The position numbers were made by a program, and so were the translations under genes. Below the pieces are notes generated by a model, which worked only from the letters and a program-made list of their open reading frames with translations, did no database searches and was not told where the DNA came from. A stretch of DNA of 15,027 nt, from positions 1-15,027 of the forward strand of contig JAGYLT010000023.1 in NCBI GenBank assembly GCA_018400545.1, read 5' to 3'. Shown piece after piece: positions 7,081 through 14,895 of this stretch; position 1 is the first letter of the stretch; every line of letters starts with the position of its first letter. This DNA is from Bacteroidales bacterium. Its GTDB lineage: Bacteria > Bacteroidota > Bacteroidia > Bacteroidales > 4484-276.

Positions 7081-7169
7081 TTTGCCTGACTTCTTTGGGT
7101 AAGCCAAAACATACTACATGCTTTAATTATAACTCCTTTTTTGGTTTTGGCTTGTCCAAGTTGGGCAAA
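7081..7169. repeat. Long imperfect inverted repeat upstream of sufS
   Basis: The inner arms AAGCCAAAAC (7101-7110) and GTTTTGGCTT (7144-7153) are perfect. Outside them, 7081-7100 (TTTGCCTGACTTCTTTGGGT) resembles the reverse complement of 7154-7169 (TTTGCCCAACTTGGAC) with a few mismatches and a gap. The total span is 89 bases with a 33-base AT-rich centre. The right arm overlaps the -33 region of the sufS promoter. It could be a MITE-like relic or a cis-regulatory structure. Confidence 0.65.
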
Positions 7170-7183
7170 TGAGTTTACTTTTG
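7152..7183 (+). promoter_or_regulatory. Putative sufS promoter (TTG ... TACTTTTG)
   Basis: TACTTTTG at 7176-7183 fits the Bacteroidota -7 consensus; TTG at 7152-7154 is 21 bases upstream. The predicted transcript would have a leader of about 75 bases before the GTG at 7265. Confidence 0.5.
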
Positions 7184-7264
7184 TAACCAATTGAAATGTA
7201 GCTGAAAATGTGATCCGGGATATTTTTTTTACCTTGCGCATTTCAGATTAAAAATAATAAGCAC

Positions 7265-8494
7265 GTGATTGACATCAAATTAAATACAGATCAGATCAGG
7301 GCCGATTTTCCGGTTTTAAACCAGGAAGTGTACAAAAGGCCGCTGGTTTACCTTGACAATGCTGCCACCACACAAAAGCCCCGTCAGGTACTTGACAGGA
7401 TGCGCAGCTATTACGAAAAAGAAAACAGCAACATCCACCGGGGGGTGCATTTTCTGAGCCAGGAAGCCACCACGGCATACGAACAGGCCCGCGAAACCAT
7501 CCGGAAGTTTATCGGGGCAAACAACAGATCAGAAATTATTTACACAAGGGGCACCACCGAATCCGTCAACCTGGTGGCCAATTCGCTGGGGCGCAACCTG
7601 CTGAAACCCGGCGATGAGGTGCTGATAACACACATGGAGCACCATTCCAATATTGTTCCCTGGCAAATGGTTTGCGAGCAGACCGGTGCAAAACTGGTGG
7701 TTTGCAACATCACGCAAAAGGGAGAAATTGACCTTGAAGATTTTGATCATAAGCTGGGCGATAAAACCAGGATCGTGGCTTTTAACCACGTTTCAAATGC
7801 CCTCGGCACCATAAACCCCGTGAAAGCGCTCACCCAAAAAGCACACGAAGCTGGTGCTTATGTTTTGATTGATGGCGCACAGGCCGTTGCACACATGCCA
7901 GTGGATGTACAGGATATCGACTGTGATTTTTACTGTTTTTCGGGTCACAAAATTTACGCCCCAATGGGTGTGGGTATTCTTTACGGCAAGGAAAAACTCC
8001 TGGAAGATATGCCGCCCTATCAGGGAGGTGGTGAAATGATTTCGACGGTAACCTTCGAAAAAACAACCTTTAACGAACTGCCATTCAAGTTTGAGGCGGG
8101 AACGCCAAATGTTGGCGGGGCGCTGGGACTGGAAACAGCGATTCAGTATGTGCAAAACACCGGACTGGAAAATCTCGCAAAATATGAGGATGAATTGCTT
8201 GAATATGCTACCAAAAAACTGGAAGCCATTGACGGGCTCAGGATTTATGGCGAAGCGAACAATAAAACCGCGGTTGTTTCCTTTGGATTAGAAAATATCC
8301 ACTCCTACGATGCCGGAACCCTCATCGATAAATTTGGTGTGGCGGTCCGCACCGGGCACCTCTGCACCCAGCCGCTTGTGGATTTCTTTGAAATTCCCGG
8401 ATTTATTCGCGCTTCCTTTGCCATGTACAACACACGCGGTGAGGTGGACAAACTGGTGGAAGCCATTTTGAAAAGCCGGGAAATGCTGGGGTGA
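7265..8494 (+). CDS. sufS: Cysteine desulfurase SufS
   Basis: A 409-residue PLP enzyme of the usual SufS (group II desulfurase) length. It removes sulfur from L-cysteine as an enzyme-bound persulfide, releasing alanine, for Fe-S cluster assembly. Visible motifs: YLDNAATTQKP (residues ~29-39), the THMEHHSN segment whose His stacks on PLP, DGAQAVAHM with the Asp that contacts the pyridine nitrogen, FSGHKIYAPMG with the PLP-binding Lys229, and RTGHLCTQP with the persulfide-carrying Cys367. RTGHxC rather than a longer loop marks the SufS type, which needs a partner to accept sulfur; sufE follows 72 bases later. The start is GTG at 7265, because no ATG occurs at the expected N-terminus. The scaffold genes sufBCD are not in the window. 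Confidence 0.95.
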   Translation: MIDIKLNTDQIRADFPVLNQEVYKRPLVYLDNAATTQKPRQVLDRMRSYYEKENSNIHRGVHFLSQEATTAYEQARETIRKFIGANNRSEIIYTRGTTESVNLVANSLGRNLLKPGDEVLITHMEHHSNIVPWQMVCEQTGAKLVVCNITQKGEIDLEDFDHKLGDKTRIVAFNHVSNALGTINPVKALTQKAHEAGAYVLIDGAQAVAHMPVDVQDIDCDFYCFSGHKIYAPMGVGILYGKEKLLEDMPPYQGGGEMISTVTFEKTTFNELPFKFEAGTPNVGGALGLETAIQYVQNTGLENLAKYEDELLEYATKKLEAIDGLRIYGEANNKTAVVSFGLENIHSYDAGTLIDKFGVAVRTGHLCTQPLVDFFEIPGFIRASFAMYNTRGEVDKLVEAILKSREMLG

Positions 8495-8531
8495 TTCAGA
8501 AAATCTATTTTCCCGGTTTTTAACGAATGAT

Positions 8532-8539
8532 TATTTTTG
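8532..8539 (+). promoter_or_regulatory. Possible -7 box before sufE (TATTTTTG)
   Basis: TATTTTTG fits TAnnTTTG, 27 bases before the sufE ATG, without a -33 element. sufE may thus have its own promoter in addition to read-through from sufS. Confidence 0.3.
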
Positions 8540-8566
8540 AACTGAATTTACAAACTTTTTTGATTG

Positions 8567-8998
8567 ATGAATACGATAGAAGATAGAGAACAACAGATCG
8601 TTGCAGAATTTGAAAACTTTGAAGACTGGCTCGAAAAATACAATTACCTGATAGAAATGGGCAAAGACCTGCCCATGATCGATCCCAAATTTAAAACCAA
8701 ACAAAACCTGATCACTGGTTGCCAGTCGAGCGTATGGCTGCACGCCGAATATAAAGACGGGCTGATCTATTTTACCGCCGACAGCGACGCAGTAATCACC
8801 AAAGGGATTGTAAATATGCTCATCCGTGTGCTTTCAGGGCAAAAGCCAAAAACCATACTGGATGCAAACCTTGGCTTTATTGATGAAGTGGGACTGAAAG
8901 AGCACCTCTCTCCCACCCGCTCAAACGGCCTGGTTTCGATGATCAAGCAAATGAAAATGTATGCCCTGGCGTTTCAGACGAAGTATGAGAATGGATGA
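8567..8998 (+). CDS. sufE: Cysteine desulfuration protein SufE
   Basis: A 143-residue SufE-family protein. SufE takes the persulfide sulfur from SufS on its own cysteine and passes it to the Fe-S scaffold, stimulating the desulfurase. The key segment ITGCQSSVW carries the active Cys (residue 52 from this start, close to Cys51 of E. coli SufE). Other family features are the helical N-terminus (QQIVAEFENFEDWLEKYNYLI), KGIVNMLIRVLSG, and LSPTRSNGLVSMI near the end. I chose the ATG at 8567; a TTG immediately before it (8564) is also open but less likely. Its position right after sufS makes the pair a functional unit. Confidence 0.95.
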   Translation: MNTIEDREQQIVAEFENFEDWLEKYNYLIEMGKDLPMIDPKFKTKQNLITGCQSSVWLHAEYKDGLIYFTADSDAVITKGIVNMLIRVLSGQKPKTILDANLGFIDEVGLKEHLSPTRSNGLVSMIKQMKMYALAFQTKYENG

Positions 8999-9036
8999 TT
9001 GGTTAATCGTAAATTAGTAATTGAGTTATTTGTGCC

Positions 9037-9273
9037 GAACGCCGCTATGGCATTCTCGAAGCTTTGCTTCGGTATTATTCCCCTTATATAACCCAAAGTT
9101 TCGGGAGCATTAATTTCTTTGGCTAACCAATGTCTCACAGTTATATTTTCTACAATTTTGAATGTTTGTCGAAGCTTTTGCTTCGATACACTATTTTTGC
9201 AGCATTCGCTGCGTTTATGTTTTATCAGCAGTAAATACTGCAAGGAATAGTTTCAGCGGAATGATAATTCCGC
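9037..9273. repeat. Cluster of five short hairpins
   Basis: GAAcGCC/GGCaTTC (9037-9055, one mismatch), CGAAGC/GCTTCG with TTT loop (9057-9071), TCGAAGC/GCTTCGA with TTTT loop (9169-9186), GCAGC/GCTGC with ATTC loop (9199-9212), and GCGGAAT/ATTCCGC with GATA loop (9256-9273). All have 5-7 bp stems and 3-5 base loops; the second and third share the GAAGC stem. The density is higher than expected for ordinary intergenic DNA. Confidence 0.6.
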
Positions 9274-9379
9274 CGAACGTCCAAACAAACGAGCTTAAAA
9301 TAACGGATAACCATCATCTCTCTAAACCCGCCATCCTGATTTCCTGCCACCCCCAAAAAAACCATCCGAAGCCTGGAAA

Positions 9380-9408
9380 TTGAACAATCTTTAATTTTGG
9401 TAGTTTTG
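9380..9408 (+). promoter_or_regulatory. Promoter of the cupin-nhaA'-hisS-methyltransferase operon
   Basis: TTG (9380-9382), an 18-base spacer and TAGTTTTG (9401-9408): the best match to the Bacteroidota -33/-7 pattern in the window. It ends 19 bases before the ATG at 9428. Confidence 0.65.
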
Positions 9409-9427
9409 CAACGCAAAAACAAAACGC

Positions 9428-9901
9428 ATGATAAGGATTGACGAAAGTTTTATTGATCAGACATCAGCGAAAGCCAAGGAATCAGAAAGGTTGCGGATGA
9501 ATTATAATTTCCACAACCTGGAGGATCCGATCAACAGGCTGCTCAATGCCATGGAGCCCGGAACCTACATCCAGCCTCACAAACATGAGGATCCGGATCG
9601 CTTTGAAGTATTCCTTTGTTTACGCGGCAGGTTTCTGGTCATCATTTTTGATGACGAAGGAAACGTCACTGATCATACCATCCTGAATGCCCGCAAAGGT
9701 AATTTCGGCGTGGAAATCCCCGAAAAAACCTACCACACGCTCCTGTCACTGGAATCGGGATCGGTAGCCTATGAAATAAAGGAGGGGCCATATTTGCCCG
9801 CAACGGCGAAAAATTTTGCGCCCTGGGCACCGGCTGAAGGGGATCAGGGCGTAAAAGCTTACATGCACAAGCTTTTAAATTCTTTAGGACTATCCAGATA
9901 A
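9428..9901 (+). CDS. WbuC-family cupin metalloprotein
   Basis: A 157-residue single-domain cupin. The text MEPGTYIQPHKHEDPDRFEVFLCLRG, read as two adjoining blocks (42-55 and 56-67), carries the likely metal ligands His51, His53 and Glu60, and a later His103 in EKTYHTLLSLE completes a typical cupin site. The length and the PxKHxDxxE..xxLxG pattern agree with the WbuC cupin-fold family, often found near polysaccharide genes but of unproven enzymatic role. It leads the operon; the deleted nhaA follows after 10 bases. No signal peptide, so cytoplasmic. The family call is fairly confident; the function stays open. Confidence 0.8.
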   Translation: MIRIDESFIDQTSAKAKESERLRMNYNFHNLEDPINRLLNAMEPGTYIQPHKHEDPDRFEVFLCLRGRFLVIIFDDEGNVTDHTILNARKGNFGVEIPEKTYHTLLSLESGSVAYEIKEGPYLPATAKNFAPWAPAEGDQGVKAYMHKLLNSLGLSR

Positions 9902-9911
9902 TAATCCAACC

Positions 9912-10394
9912 ATGAAAATATCTACTTTTTTAAGAAGACGGCCGCTGCTTTTTGAGATCGTCAACCCACTGAACAAATTCATCAAGTTGGAGGCTTTCAG
10001 CGGCATCTTATTGATGATTGTCACGGTGTTGGCACTTTTTCTTGCCAGCTCGATCTTCTCTGATACATACTTCGGATTTTCCCAGCAAAAGTTAACACTG
10101 GCCTTTGAAGGATTCGAACTGAGCAAACCGCTCATGCTCCGGATTAACGGCGGCCTGGTGGCCATTTTCTTTTTTCTTGTGGGCCTTGAAATCAAACGTG
10201 AAACCCATATTGGGGAGCTTTCAACCCTGAAAACGGCTGCCCTTCCGGCATTTCTTGCCAATCCTCATAGCAAAGAAATTGCCAAACCCGGCATTTTATT
10301 TTCATCACTGATTGCCGGCGTTGTGGGATACCCCGTGCTGTTTTATTCAGGAAGCCCTAAAAAATCCAAAAACCAAATACAAACAAAAGACTGA
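9912..10394 (+). CDS. nhaA: Internally deleted Na+/H+ antiporter NhaA (about 160 of ~400+ residues left)
   Basis: Residues 1-113 match the start of NhaA: an amphipathic N-terminus, a first membrane helix (~29-49), the segment that forms the dimerising beta-hairpin in E. coli NhaA (~53-72), and helix II with FFFLVGLEIKRE (86-97) and IGELSTLKTAALPA. The sequence then jumps at about residue 113-117 (bases ~10248-10262) into the NhaA C-terminal helix (IAKPGILFSSLIAGVVGY, 123-140). About 250-300 residues between, including the paired Asp residues needed for transport (Asp163/164 in E. coli), are missing, yet the frame is preserved and no internal stop occurs. It cannot be an antiporter. It sits 10 bases after the cupin gene and 9 before hisS, so it is still co-transcribed. 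Either a neat deletion pseudogene retained to keep operon spacing or, less likely, a three-helix remnant with another role. Confidence 0.8.
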   Translation: MKISTFLRRRPLLFEIVNPLNKFIKLEAFSGILLMIVTVLALFLASSIFSDTYFGFSQQKLTLAFEGFELSKPLMLRINGGLVAIFFFLVGLEIKRETHIGELSTLKTAALPAFLANPHSKEIAKPGILFSSLIAGVVGYPVLFYSGSPKKSKNQIQTKD

Positions 10395-10403
10395 TCTTAA
10401 TTT

Positions 10404-11771
10404 ATGGCATCGCAAAAACCATCCATACCAAAAGGTACACGTGATTTTACTCCGGACGAGATGGTCCGGCGAAATTACATTTTCAATACCATCGAAACGG
10501 TATTTAAGCTTTATGGATATCAGCCCATCGAAACACCAGCCATGGAAAATCTTACCACACTTTTAGGTAAGTATGGCGAAGAAGGCGACAAACTGTTGTT
10601 TAGAATACTAAACAGCGGCGATTTCCTGAAGAAAGCTTCTGATCAGGAACTTCAAAAACGTGACCTTACCGGACTGTCAGGGAAGGTATCAGAAAAAGGC
10701 CTGCGCTACGACCTCACCGTGCCTTTTGCGCGTTTTGTGGTGCAGCACCGCAACGAACTCACTTTCCCGTTTAAGCGCTACCAGGTGCAGCCCGTGTGGC
10801 GTGCCGACCGACCCCAAAAAGGCAGGTACCGCGAGTTTTACCAGTGCGATGTGGATGTGATTGGCAGCGACTCCCTGCTGAATGAAGTGGAATTGATCCA
10901 GATGATCGATGATGTGTTTAACCGGCTGAAAGTAAATGTTGCTGTAAAACTCAATAACCGGAAAATACTGGCAGGAATTGCCGAAAATATCGGCGAATCG
11001 GATAAGATAACCGATATCACCGTAGCCATCGATAAAATGGATAAAATCGGGCTGGAAAACGTAAATAAAGAACTGGCCGAAAAAGGCATTGCTGCCAATG
11101 CCATCAAAAAACTTCAGCCCATCCTCACCATGGAGGGCTCCGACCAGCAAAAATTTGAAGTGCTTTCAAGCCAGCTACAGGCCAGCAAAACCGGGATGAA
11201 AGGACTGGAAGAAATGCAGGAGATTTTTTCAGGGCTCAGGGAAATTGGCCTGGATGGCATGGCAGAACTTGATCTGACCCTGGCACGTGGATTAAATTAT
11301 TACACCGGCGCCATCATTGAGGTGAAAGCGCAGGATGTGAAAATTGGCAGCATTTGCGGAGGCGGCCGCTACGACGACCTGACGGGCATTTTCGGGATGC
11401 CGGACATTTCAGGTGTGGGTATCTCCTTTGGCGCCGACCGCATTTACGATGTCCTCAATGAACTTGGTCTTTATCCCGAAACCGGCCTCGAATCCACACA
11501 GGTGTTTTTTGTGAACTTTGGGAAGGAAGAAGAAAAATACTGCCTGAAAATGCTACAAAAAGTCAGGGCGGCAGGCATCAATGCGGAACTTTTTCCCGAG
11601 GCCGCAAAAATGAAAAAACAAATGACCTACGCCAACAAAAAGCAAATTCCATGGGTGGTGCTGGCCGGTAAAAATGAGATGGAAAAAAATGTGCTTTCGG
11701 TGAAAAACATGAAAACCGGCACCCAGGAAATCTATGAACCGGATGCATTTATCCAACTGCTAAAATCGTAA
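10404..11771 (+). CDS. hisS: Histidine-tRNA ligase
   Basis: A 455-residue class II aminoacyl-tRNA synthetase; it charges tRNA-His with histidine. The N-terminus ([16 protein letters not shown]) is typical. Motif 2 lies at about 124-153 ([20 protein letters not shown], then [11 protein letters not shown]), preceded by [11 protein letters not shown] (100-110). The histidine-specific signatures [10 protein letters not shown] (293-302) and GGGRYDDL (319-326) are present, and motif 3 is [10 protein letters not shown] (337-346). The C-terminal anticodon-binding domain starts near residue 370 (VFFVNFG). Nothing is missing. It is translated 9 bases after the nhaA remnant and 3 bases before the methyltransferase gene. 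Confidence 0.97.
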   Translation: MASQKPSIPKGTRDFTPDEMVRRNYIFNTIETVFKLYGYQPIETPAMENLTTLLGKYGEEGDKLLFRILNSGDFLKKASDQELQKRDLTGLSGKVSEKGLRYDLTVPFARFVVQHRNELTFPFKRYQVQPVWRADRPQKGRYREFYQCDVDVIGSDSLLNEVELIQMIDDVFNRLKVNVAVKLNNRKILAGIAENIGESDKITDITVAIDKMDKIGLENVNKELAEKGIAANAIKKLQPILTMEGSDQQKFEVLSSQLQASKTGMKGLEEMQEIFSGLREIGLDGMAELDLTLARGLNYYTGAIIEVKAQDVKIGSICGGGRYDDLTGIFGMPDISGVGISFGADRIYDVLNELGLYPETGLESTQVFFVNFGKEEEKYCLKMLQKVRAAGINAELFPEAAKMKKQMTYANKKQIPWVVLAGKNEMEKNVLSVKNMKTGTQEIYEPDAFIQLLKS

Positions 11772-11774
11772 CGG

Positions 11775-12509
11775 ATGCGTAAATTCCGGTTTCGCGAACA
11801 TGATGCCGTGGGCAGTGAAACCCTCGAGGCCATAGGAAAAGCCAGGCGCTTCAACCGCTGGATGTATGAAACCATCAAACCCTGGTGTTCAGGGGATATT
11901 ATGGAAGTGGGCAGCGGCCATGGCAACATCTCCGAATTTTTTATTACGGATCACGCCCGGATCACCTTAACCGATATCCGGGAAAACTATTGCGAAAAAC
12001 TTACCAGCAGATTTTCAGATGCAGAATCTTTGCAGGGTGTTGTGCAAATGGATCTTACAGATCCTGAATTTGAGATCAAACACCAAAACCTGTTTGAAAA
12101 ATTCGATACCATTTTTGCCCTTAACGTGGTGGAACACATCGAGGAAGACAAAATGGCTGTGGCAAATTGCAAAAAACTGCTTAAAAAAGGCGGAATGCTC
12201 ATCATATTGGTACCCTCGTATCAATCACTCTATAATAATTTTGATGTTGACCTGGGTCATTTCAGGCGTTATAACATTGCATCGCTGAGCAGTTTATTTG
12301 AGGCAAACCAGTTGGAGATCATCCAAAAACAATACTTCAACTTTGCGGGTATGTTCGGGTGGTTTTTTTCGGGCAGGATTTTAAAGAAAAAAATCATCCC
12401 AACAGGTCAGGTTAAAATTTTTGATTTACTGGTTCCGATCTTTAAAATAGGTGACAGGATTGTTTTGAATAGCATGGGACTTTCCACAATTATTGTAGGC
12501 AGAAAATAA
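11775..12509 (+). CDS. Class I SAM-dependent methyltransferase
   Basis: A 244-residue protein. SAM-binding motif I is IMEVGSGHGNIS (residues 42-53), the acidic residue after beta-2 is Asp67 in LTDIRENY, and the post-motif block is FDTIFALNVVEHIEED, followed by LLKKGGMLIILVPSY. The GHFRRYN sequence is shared with methyltransferases of the UbiE/Methyltransf_11/23 type that often act on small molecules or lipids. The C-terminal part (FNFAGMFGWFFSGRILKKK) is hydrophobic and could contact a membrane or lipid substrate. The substrate is unknown. Its ATG is 3 bases past the hisS stop, so it is the last gene of the operon and probably translationally coupled. Confidence 0.85.
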   Translation: MRKFRFREHDAVGSETLEAIGKARRFNRWMYETIKPWCSGDIMEVGSGHGNISEFFITDHARITLTDIRENYCEKLTSRFSDAESLQGVVQMDLTDPEFEIKHQNLFEKFDTIFALNVVEHIEEDKMAVANCKKLLKKGGMLIILVPSYQSLYNNFDVDLGHFRRYNIASLSSLFEANQLEIIQKQYFNFAGMFGWFFSGRILKKKIIPTGQVKIFDLLVPIFKIGDRIVLNSMGLSTIIVGRK

Positions 12510-12545
12510 CAATCCAGGCAAAAAAAAACTTAAATGGGTAAGATT

Positions 12546-12578
12546 TTGCAAGGGTTTGTGATTTTGTATTTACTTTTG
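12546..12578 (+). promoter_or_regulatory. Putative glycogen synthase promoter (TTG ... TACTTTTG)
   Basis: TACTTTTG at 12571-12578 fits TAnnTTTG and ends 25 bases before the ATG. TTG at 12546-12548 is 22 bases upstream, slightly far; another TTTG at 12555-12558 is too close. Confidence 0.45.
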
Positions 12579-12603
12579 AGCCTTTATATAAAATATTGAT
12601 ATT

Positions 12604-14895
12604 ATGGCACAAAAGAAGAAGTCGGAAAAACCCGTATCGGAACAGAAAGACACCGGAAAAACAAAGGCAAAAACATCAACAATACGCAAGCCCAAAAAAC
12701 CCGTTGAAGATACTAAAGCTGTGCCCTCAGATGAAAAGTCAAAAGTAATTGACCCATCTCCAAGTCCCAGTTATCCTGAAACAGAAAGTTCCGGTAAGGT
12801 TGATTCTGATCAAAGCCATGAATCGATGTATGCATCACCATATCCGAAGTTGCCGGAGCGCGAAATCGTTACCCGGGAAGGAACCAACGAAACCAAAACG
12901 GTAAAAAAGGATAATACGGCCCGATCGTATTTCGAGGCAAGTGAAGCAGCTAAAACTGAAGAAAAGAAACAATCAAAAAAAAATGAGCCTGTGGAAGCGA
13001 TAAACAATCATGTCAAGCCAAAGGTAGAAGAAATAAGCGTTGAAGAGAACCCCCTGGAAGAACTCACCGAAGAGCAGGTTAATAATTCCTTGTTGATGGA
13101 ATGCGCCTGGGAAGTTTGTAACCAGGTTGGTGGAATCTACACGGTAATCCAAACCAAAGTGCCAGCAGCGAAAGTAAAATGGGGAGACAATTACCTATTG
13201 CTGGGGCCTTATTTTGCCAACCAGGCTGCGGCCATGTTTGAGTATGATCCGGATCTTTATAACGAAGAAAAGATAAAAGAAGACCGTGACCCCGTGAAAG
13301 ATGTGGTACGCATCATGCACAGCATGGGATATGATATTCATTACGGAACCTGGCTGATTGATGGCCGTCCGACTGCCATATTGTTTAACCCGCAATCGCT
13401 GCTGCCAAAAATCCACGAACATAAATATATTTTCTGGGAACATCACCAGATAAGCCTTCCCGGAGGTGACAACCTTGTTGACCAGGTGATTTCGTTTGGA
13501 TTTATGGTATATGAATTTATCAAGCAGCTTTCCTATCGTGAAAACCTGGATAAACAGCTCATTGCGCATTTCCACGAATGGATGGCCGGCATTCCCATTC
13601 CGGAGCTCAGGCGACACAAGATCAATACTAAGCTCATTTTCACAACGCATGCCACCATGCTCGGGCGTTATCTCGCCATGAACGATCCGCAGTTTTATGA
13701 TCACCTTCCGTTTTACGACTGGCAGGCAGAAGCCAATCATTTCAACATCAGGCATATTGTGGATATTGAGCGGGCAGCATCACACGGTGCCCATATTTTC
13801 TCAACCGTGAGCGATCTTACTGCCCATGAATGCGAATACCTCATCGGGCGTAAGCCAGAGTGCGTTTTACCAAATGGTTTAAATATCAAGCGCTTTGAAG
13901 TTATGCATGAGTTTCAGCAAATTCATAAGCAAAACAAAGCCATGATCAATGAATTTGTGATGGGCCATTTTTTCCACAATTATACCTTCGACCTCGACAA
14001 AACGCTTTATTTCTTCACCTCCGGGAGGTACGAATATTTCAACAAAGGATTTGATGTAACCCTGGAAGCTCTCGCTAAACTCAACTGGATGATGAAAGAA
14101 GCGGGCATCGACAAAACCGTGGTTATGTTCTTCATTACGCGGGCTCCTTATCACTCCATGAACTCAAGTGTACTGGAATCGAAAGCCAAGCTGGAAGAGA
14201 TCAGGCGTAACTGCGATGATATTCAGGAAGTGCTGTCGGACAAGTTATTCAATGAAATGCTTGTGAAAGACGACACCAACGCGATGCCAAATTTAAATAG
14301 TCTTGTTGACGATTACCTGGCCCTCCGTTTACGCCGTAATTTGGGTAGCTGGCGCAGCGACAGAATGCCGGCCATCGTAACCCACAACCTCGTGGATGAG
14401 CACAAGGATCCGATTATGAACTTCATGAAAACTTCGAACCTGCTCAACTACAAGGAAGATAAAGTGAAAGTGGTTTATCACCCTGACTTTGTTTCAACTT
14501 CAAATCCGCTCTTCAGGATGGACTACCTGCAATTTGTAAGAGGCTGCCACCTTGGGGTGTTCCCGAGTTATTACGAACCATGGGGATATACACCACTTGA
14601 ATGTTGCGCATCAGGTTTGCCATCGGTAACTACCGATCTTTCCGGATTTGGATCTTATGTGCTCAACAACGTGGAAGAAAATGAAGATAAGGGATTGATC
14701 GTGGTGAAACGTAAAAATAAACATCCGAATGTATCAGCTGAAGAACTGGCTCAAAAAATGTTCGAATTTGTGAAACTTGAACGTATGGAGCGCATTGCCT
14801 TGCGTAACCGCATACAGGAAGCATCACCCATGTTCGGATGGCGTGAGTTGCGTAAATATTATGACGATGCTTATGTGAAGGCGGGCAAGGCCTGA
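12604..14895 (+). CDS. Glycogen synthase, GT3 (eukaryote-like) family
   Basis: A 763-residue protein. Residues ~163-755 form a GT3 glycogen synthase, the family known from fungi and animals and also common in Bacteroidota, unlike the GlgA/GT5 enzyme of most bacteria. It adds glucose from a nucleotide sugar (UDP-glucose in the family) to the non-reducing ends of glycogen. Markers are ECAWEVCNQVGGIYTVIQTK (166-185), LIFTTHATMLGRYLA, NGLNIKRF, and the E-x7-E catalytic pair Glu658/Glu666 in SYYEPWGYTPLECCASGLPS. A C-terminal ALRNRIQE...GWRELRKYY segment corresponds to the region where eukaryotic enzymes carry the glucose-6-phosphate arginine cluster, but most of those arginines are absent. The first ~160 residues are a Lys/Glu/Pro/Ser-rich, presumably disordered extension not found in the core family. 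It has its own promoter; the 132 bases after the stop hold nothing I can name. Confidence 0.93.
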   Translation: MAQKKKSEKPVSEQKDTGKTKAKTSTIRKPKKPVEDTKAVPSDEKSKVIDPSPSPSYPETESSGKVDSDQSHESMYASPYPKLPEREIVTREGTNETKTVKKDNTARSYFEASEAAKTEEKKQSKKNEPVEAINNHVKPKVEEISVEENPLEELTEEQVNNSLLMECAWEVCNQVGGIYTVIQTKVPAAKVKWGDNYLLLGPYFANQAAAMFEYDPDLYNEEKIKEDRDPVKDVVRIMHSMGYDIHYGTWLIDGRPTAILFNPQSLLPKIHEHKYIFWEHHQISLPGGDNLVDQVISFGFMVYEFIKQLSYRENLDKQLIAHFHEWMAGIPIPELRRHKINTKLIFTTHATMLGRYLAMNDPQFYDHLPFYDWQAEANHFNIRHIVDIERAASHGAHIFSTVSDLTAHECEYLIGRKPECVLPNGLNIKRFEVMHEFQQIHKQNKAMINEFVMGHFFHNYTFDLDKTLYFFTSGRYEYFNKGFDVTLEALAKLNWMMKEAGIDKTVVMFFITRAPYHSMNSSVLESKAKLEEIRRNCDDIQEVLSDKLFNEMLVKDDTNAMPNLNSLVDDYLALRLRRNLGSWRSDRMPAIVTHNLVDEHKDPIMNFMKTSNLLNYKEDKVKVVYHPDFVSTSNPLFRMDYLQFVRGCHLGVFPSYYEPWGYTPLECCASGLPSVTTDLSGFGSYVLNNVEENEDKGLIVVKRKNKHPNVSAEELAQKMFEFVKLERMERIALRNRIQEASPMFGWRELRKYYDDAYVKAGKA

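Larger units (their letters stand above)
6864..7264. other. Divergent intergenic region between histidine kinase and sufS
   Basis: This 401-base, AT-rich region carries no plausible gene. It holds the two divergent promoters, a perfect 16-bp hairpin (6964-6999) and a long imperfect inverted repeat (7081-7169), listed separately. A smaller potential leader stem, CTGAAAATG (7202-7210) with CATTTCAG (7239-7246), lies between the sufS promoter and its start. Confidence 0.7.
8999..9427. other. 429-base non-coding stretch between sufE and the cupin gene
   Basis: Short ORFs on both strands cross this region, but none looks like protein and none has family motifs. The left half contains a cluster of small hairpins (9037-9273). 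The last ~50 bases hold the promoter of the next operon. Two copies of GCCGAACG (9034-9041 and 9271-9278 region) flank the hairpin cluster. No tRNA-like cloverleaf is evident. Confidence 0.6.

Noticed and set aside
8974..9243. 89-codon minus-strand ORF across the sufE 3' end and intergenic region
   Set aside because: It overlaps the sufE end, runs through the hairpins, and has no recognisable family features.
2184..9281. CRISPR-like arrays among the many hairpins and repeats
   Set aside because: The repeats differ in sequence and spacing, there are no regular spacers, and no cas genes are present.
9162..9383. 73-codon plus-strand ORF in the same intergenic region
   Set aside because: It reads through hairpins, its composition is not protein-like, and it ends at the next promoter.
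8999..9427. tRNA or small structured RNA gene in the sufE-cupin gap
   Set aside because: No cloverleaf, no CCA-proximal stem and no T-loop consensus were found; the hairpins are isolated.
13195..13755. 186-codon minus-strand ORF
   Set aside because: It is fully antisense to the conserved glycogen synthase domain, so it is a codon-bias shadow.
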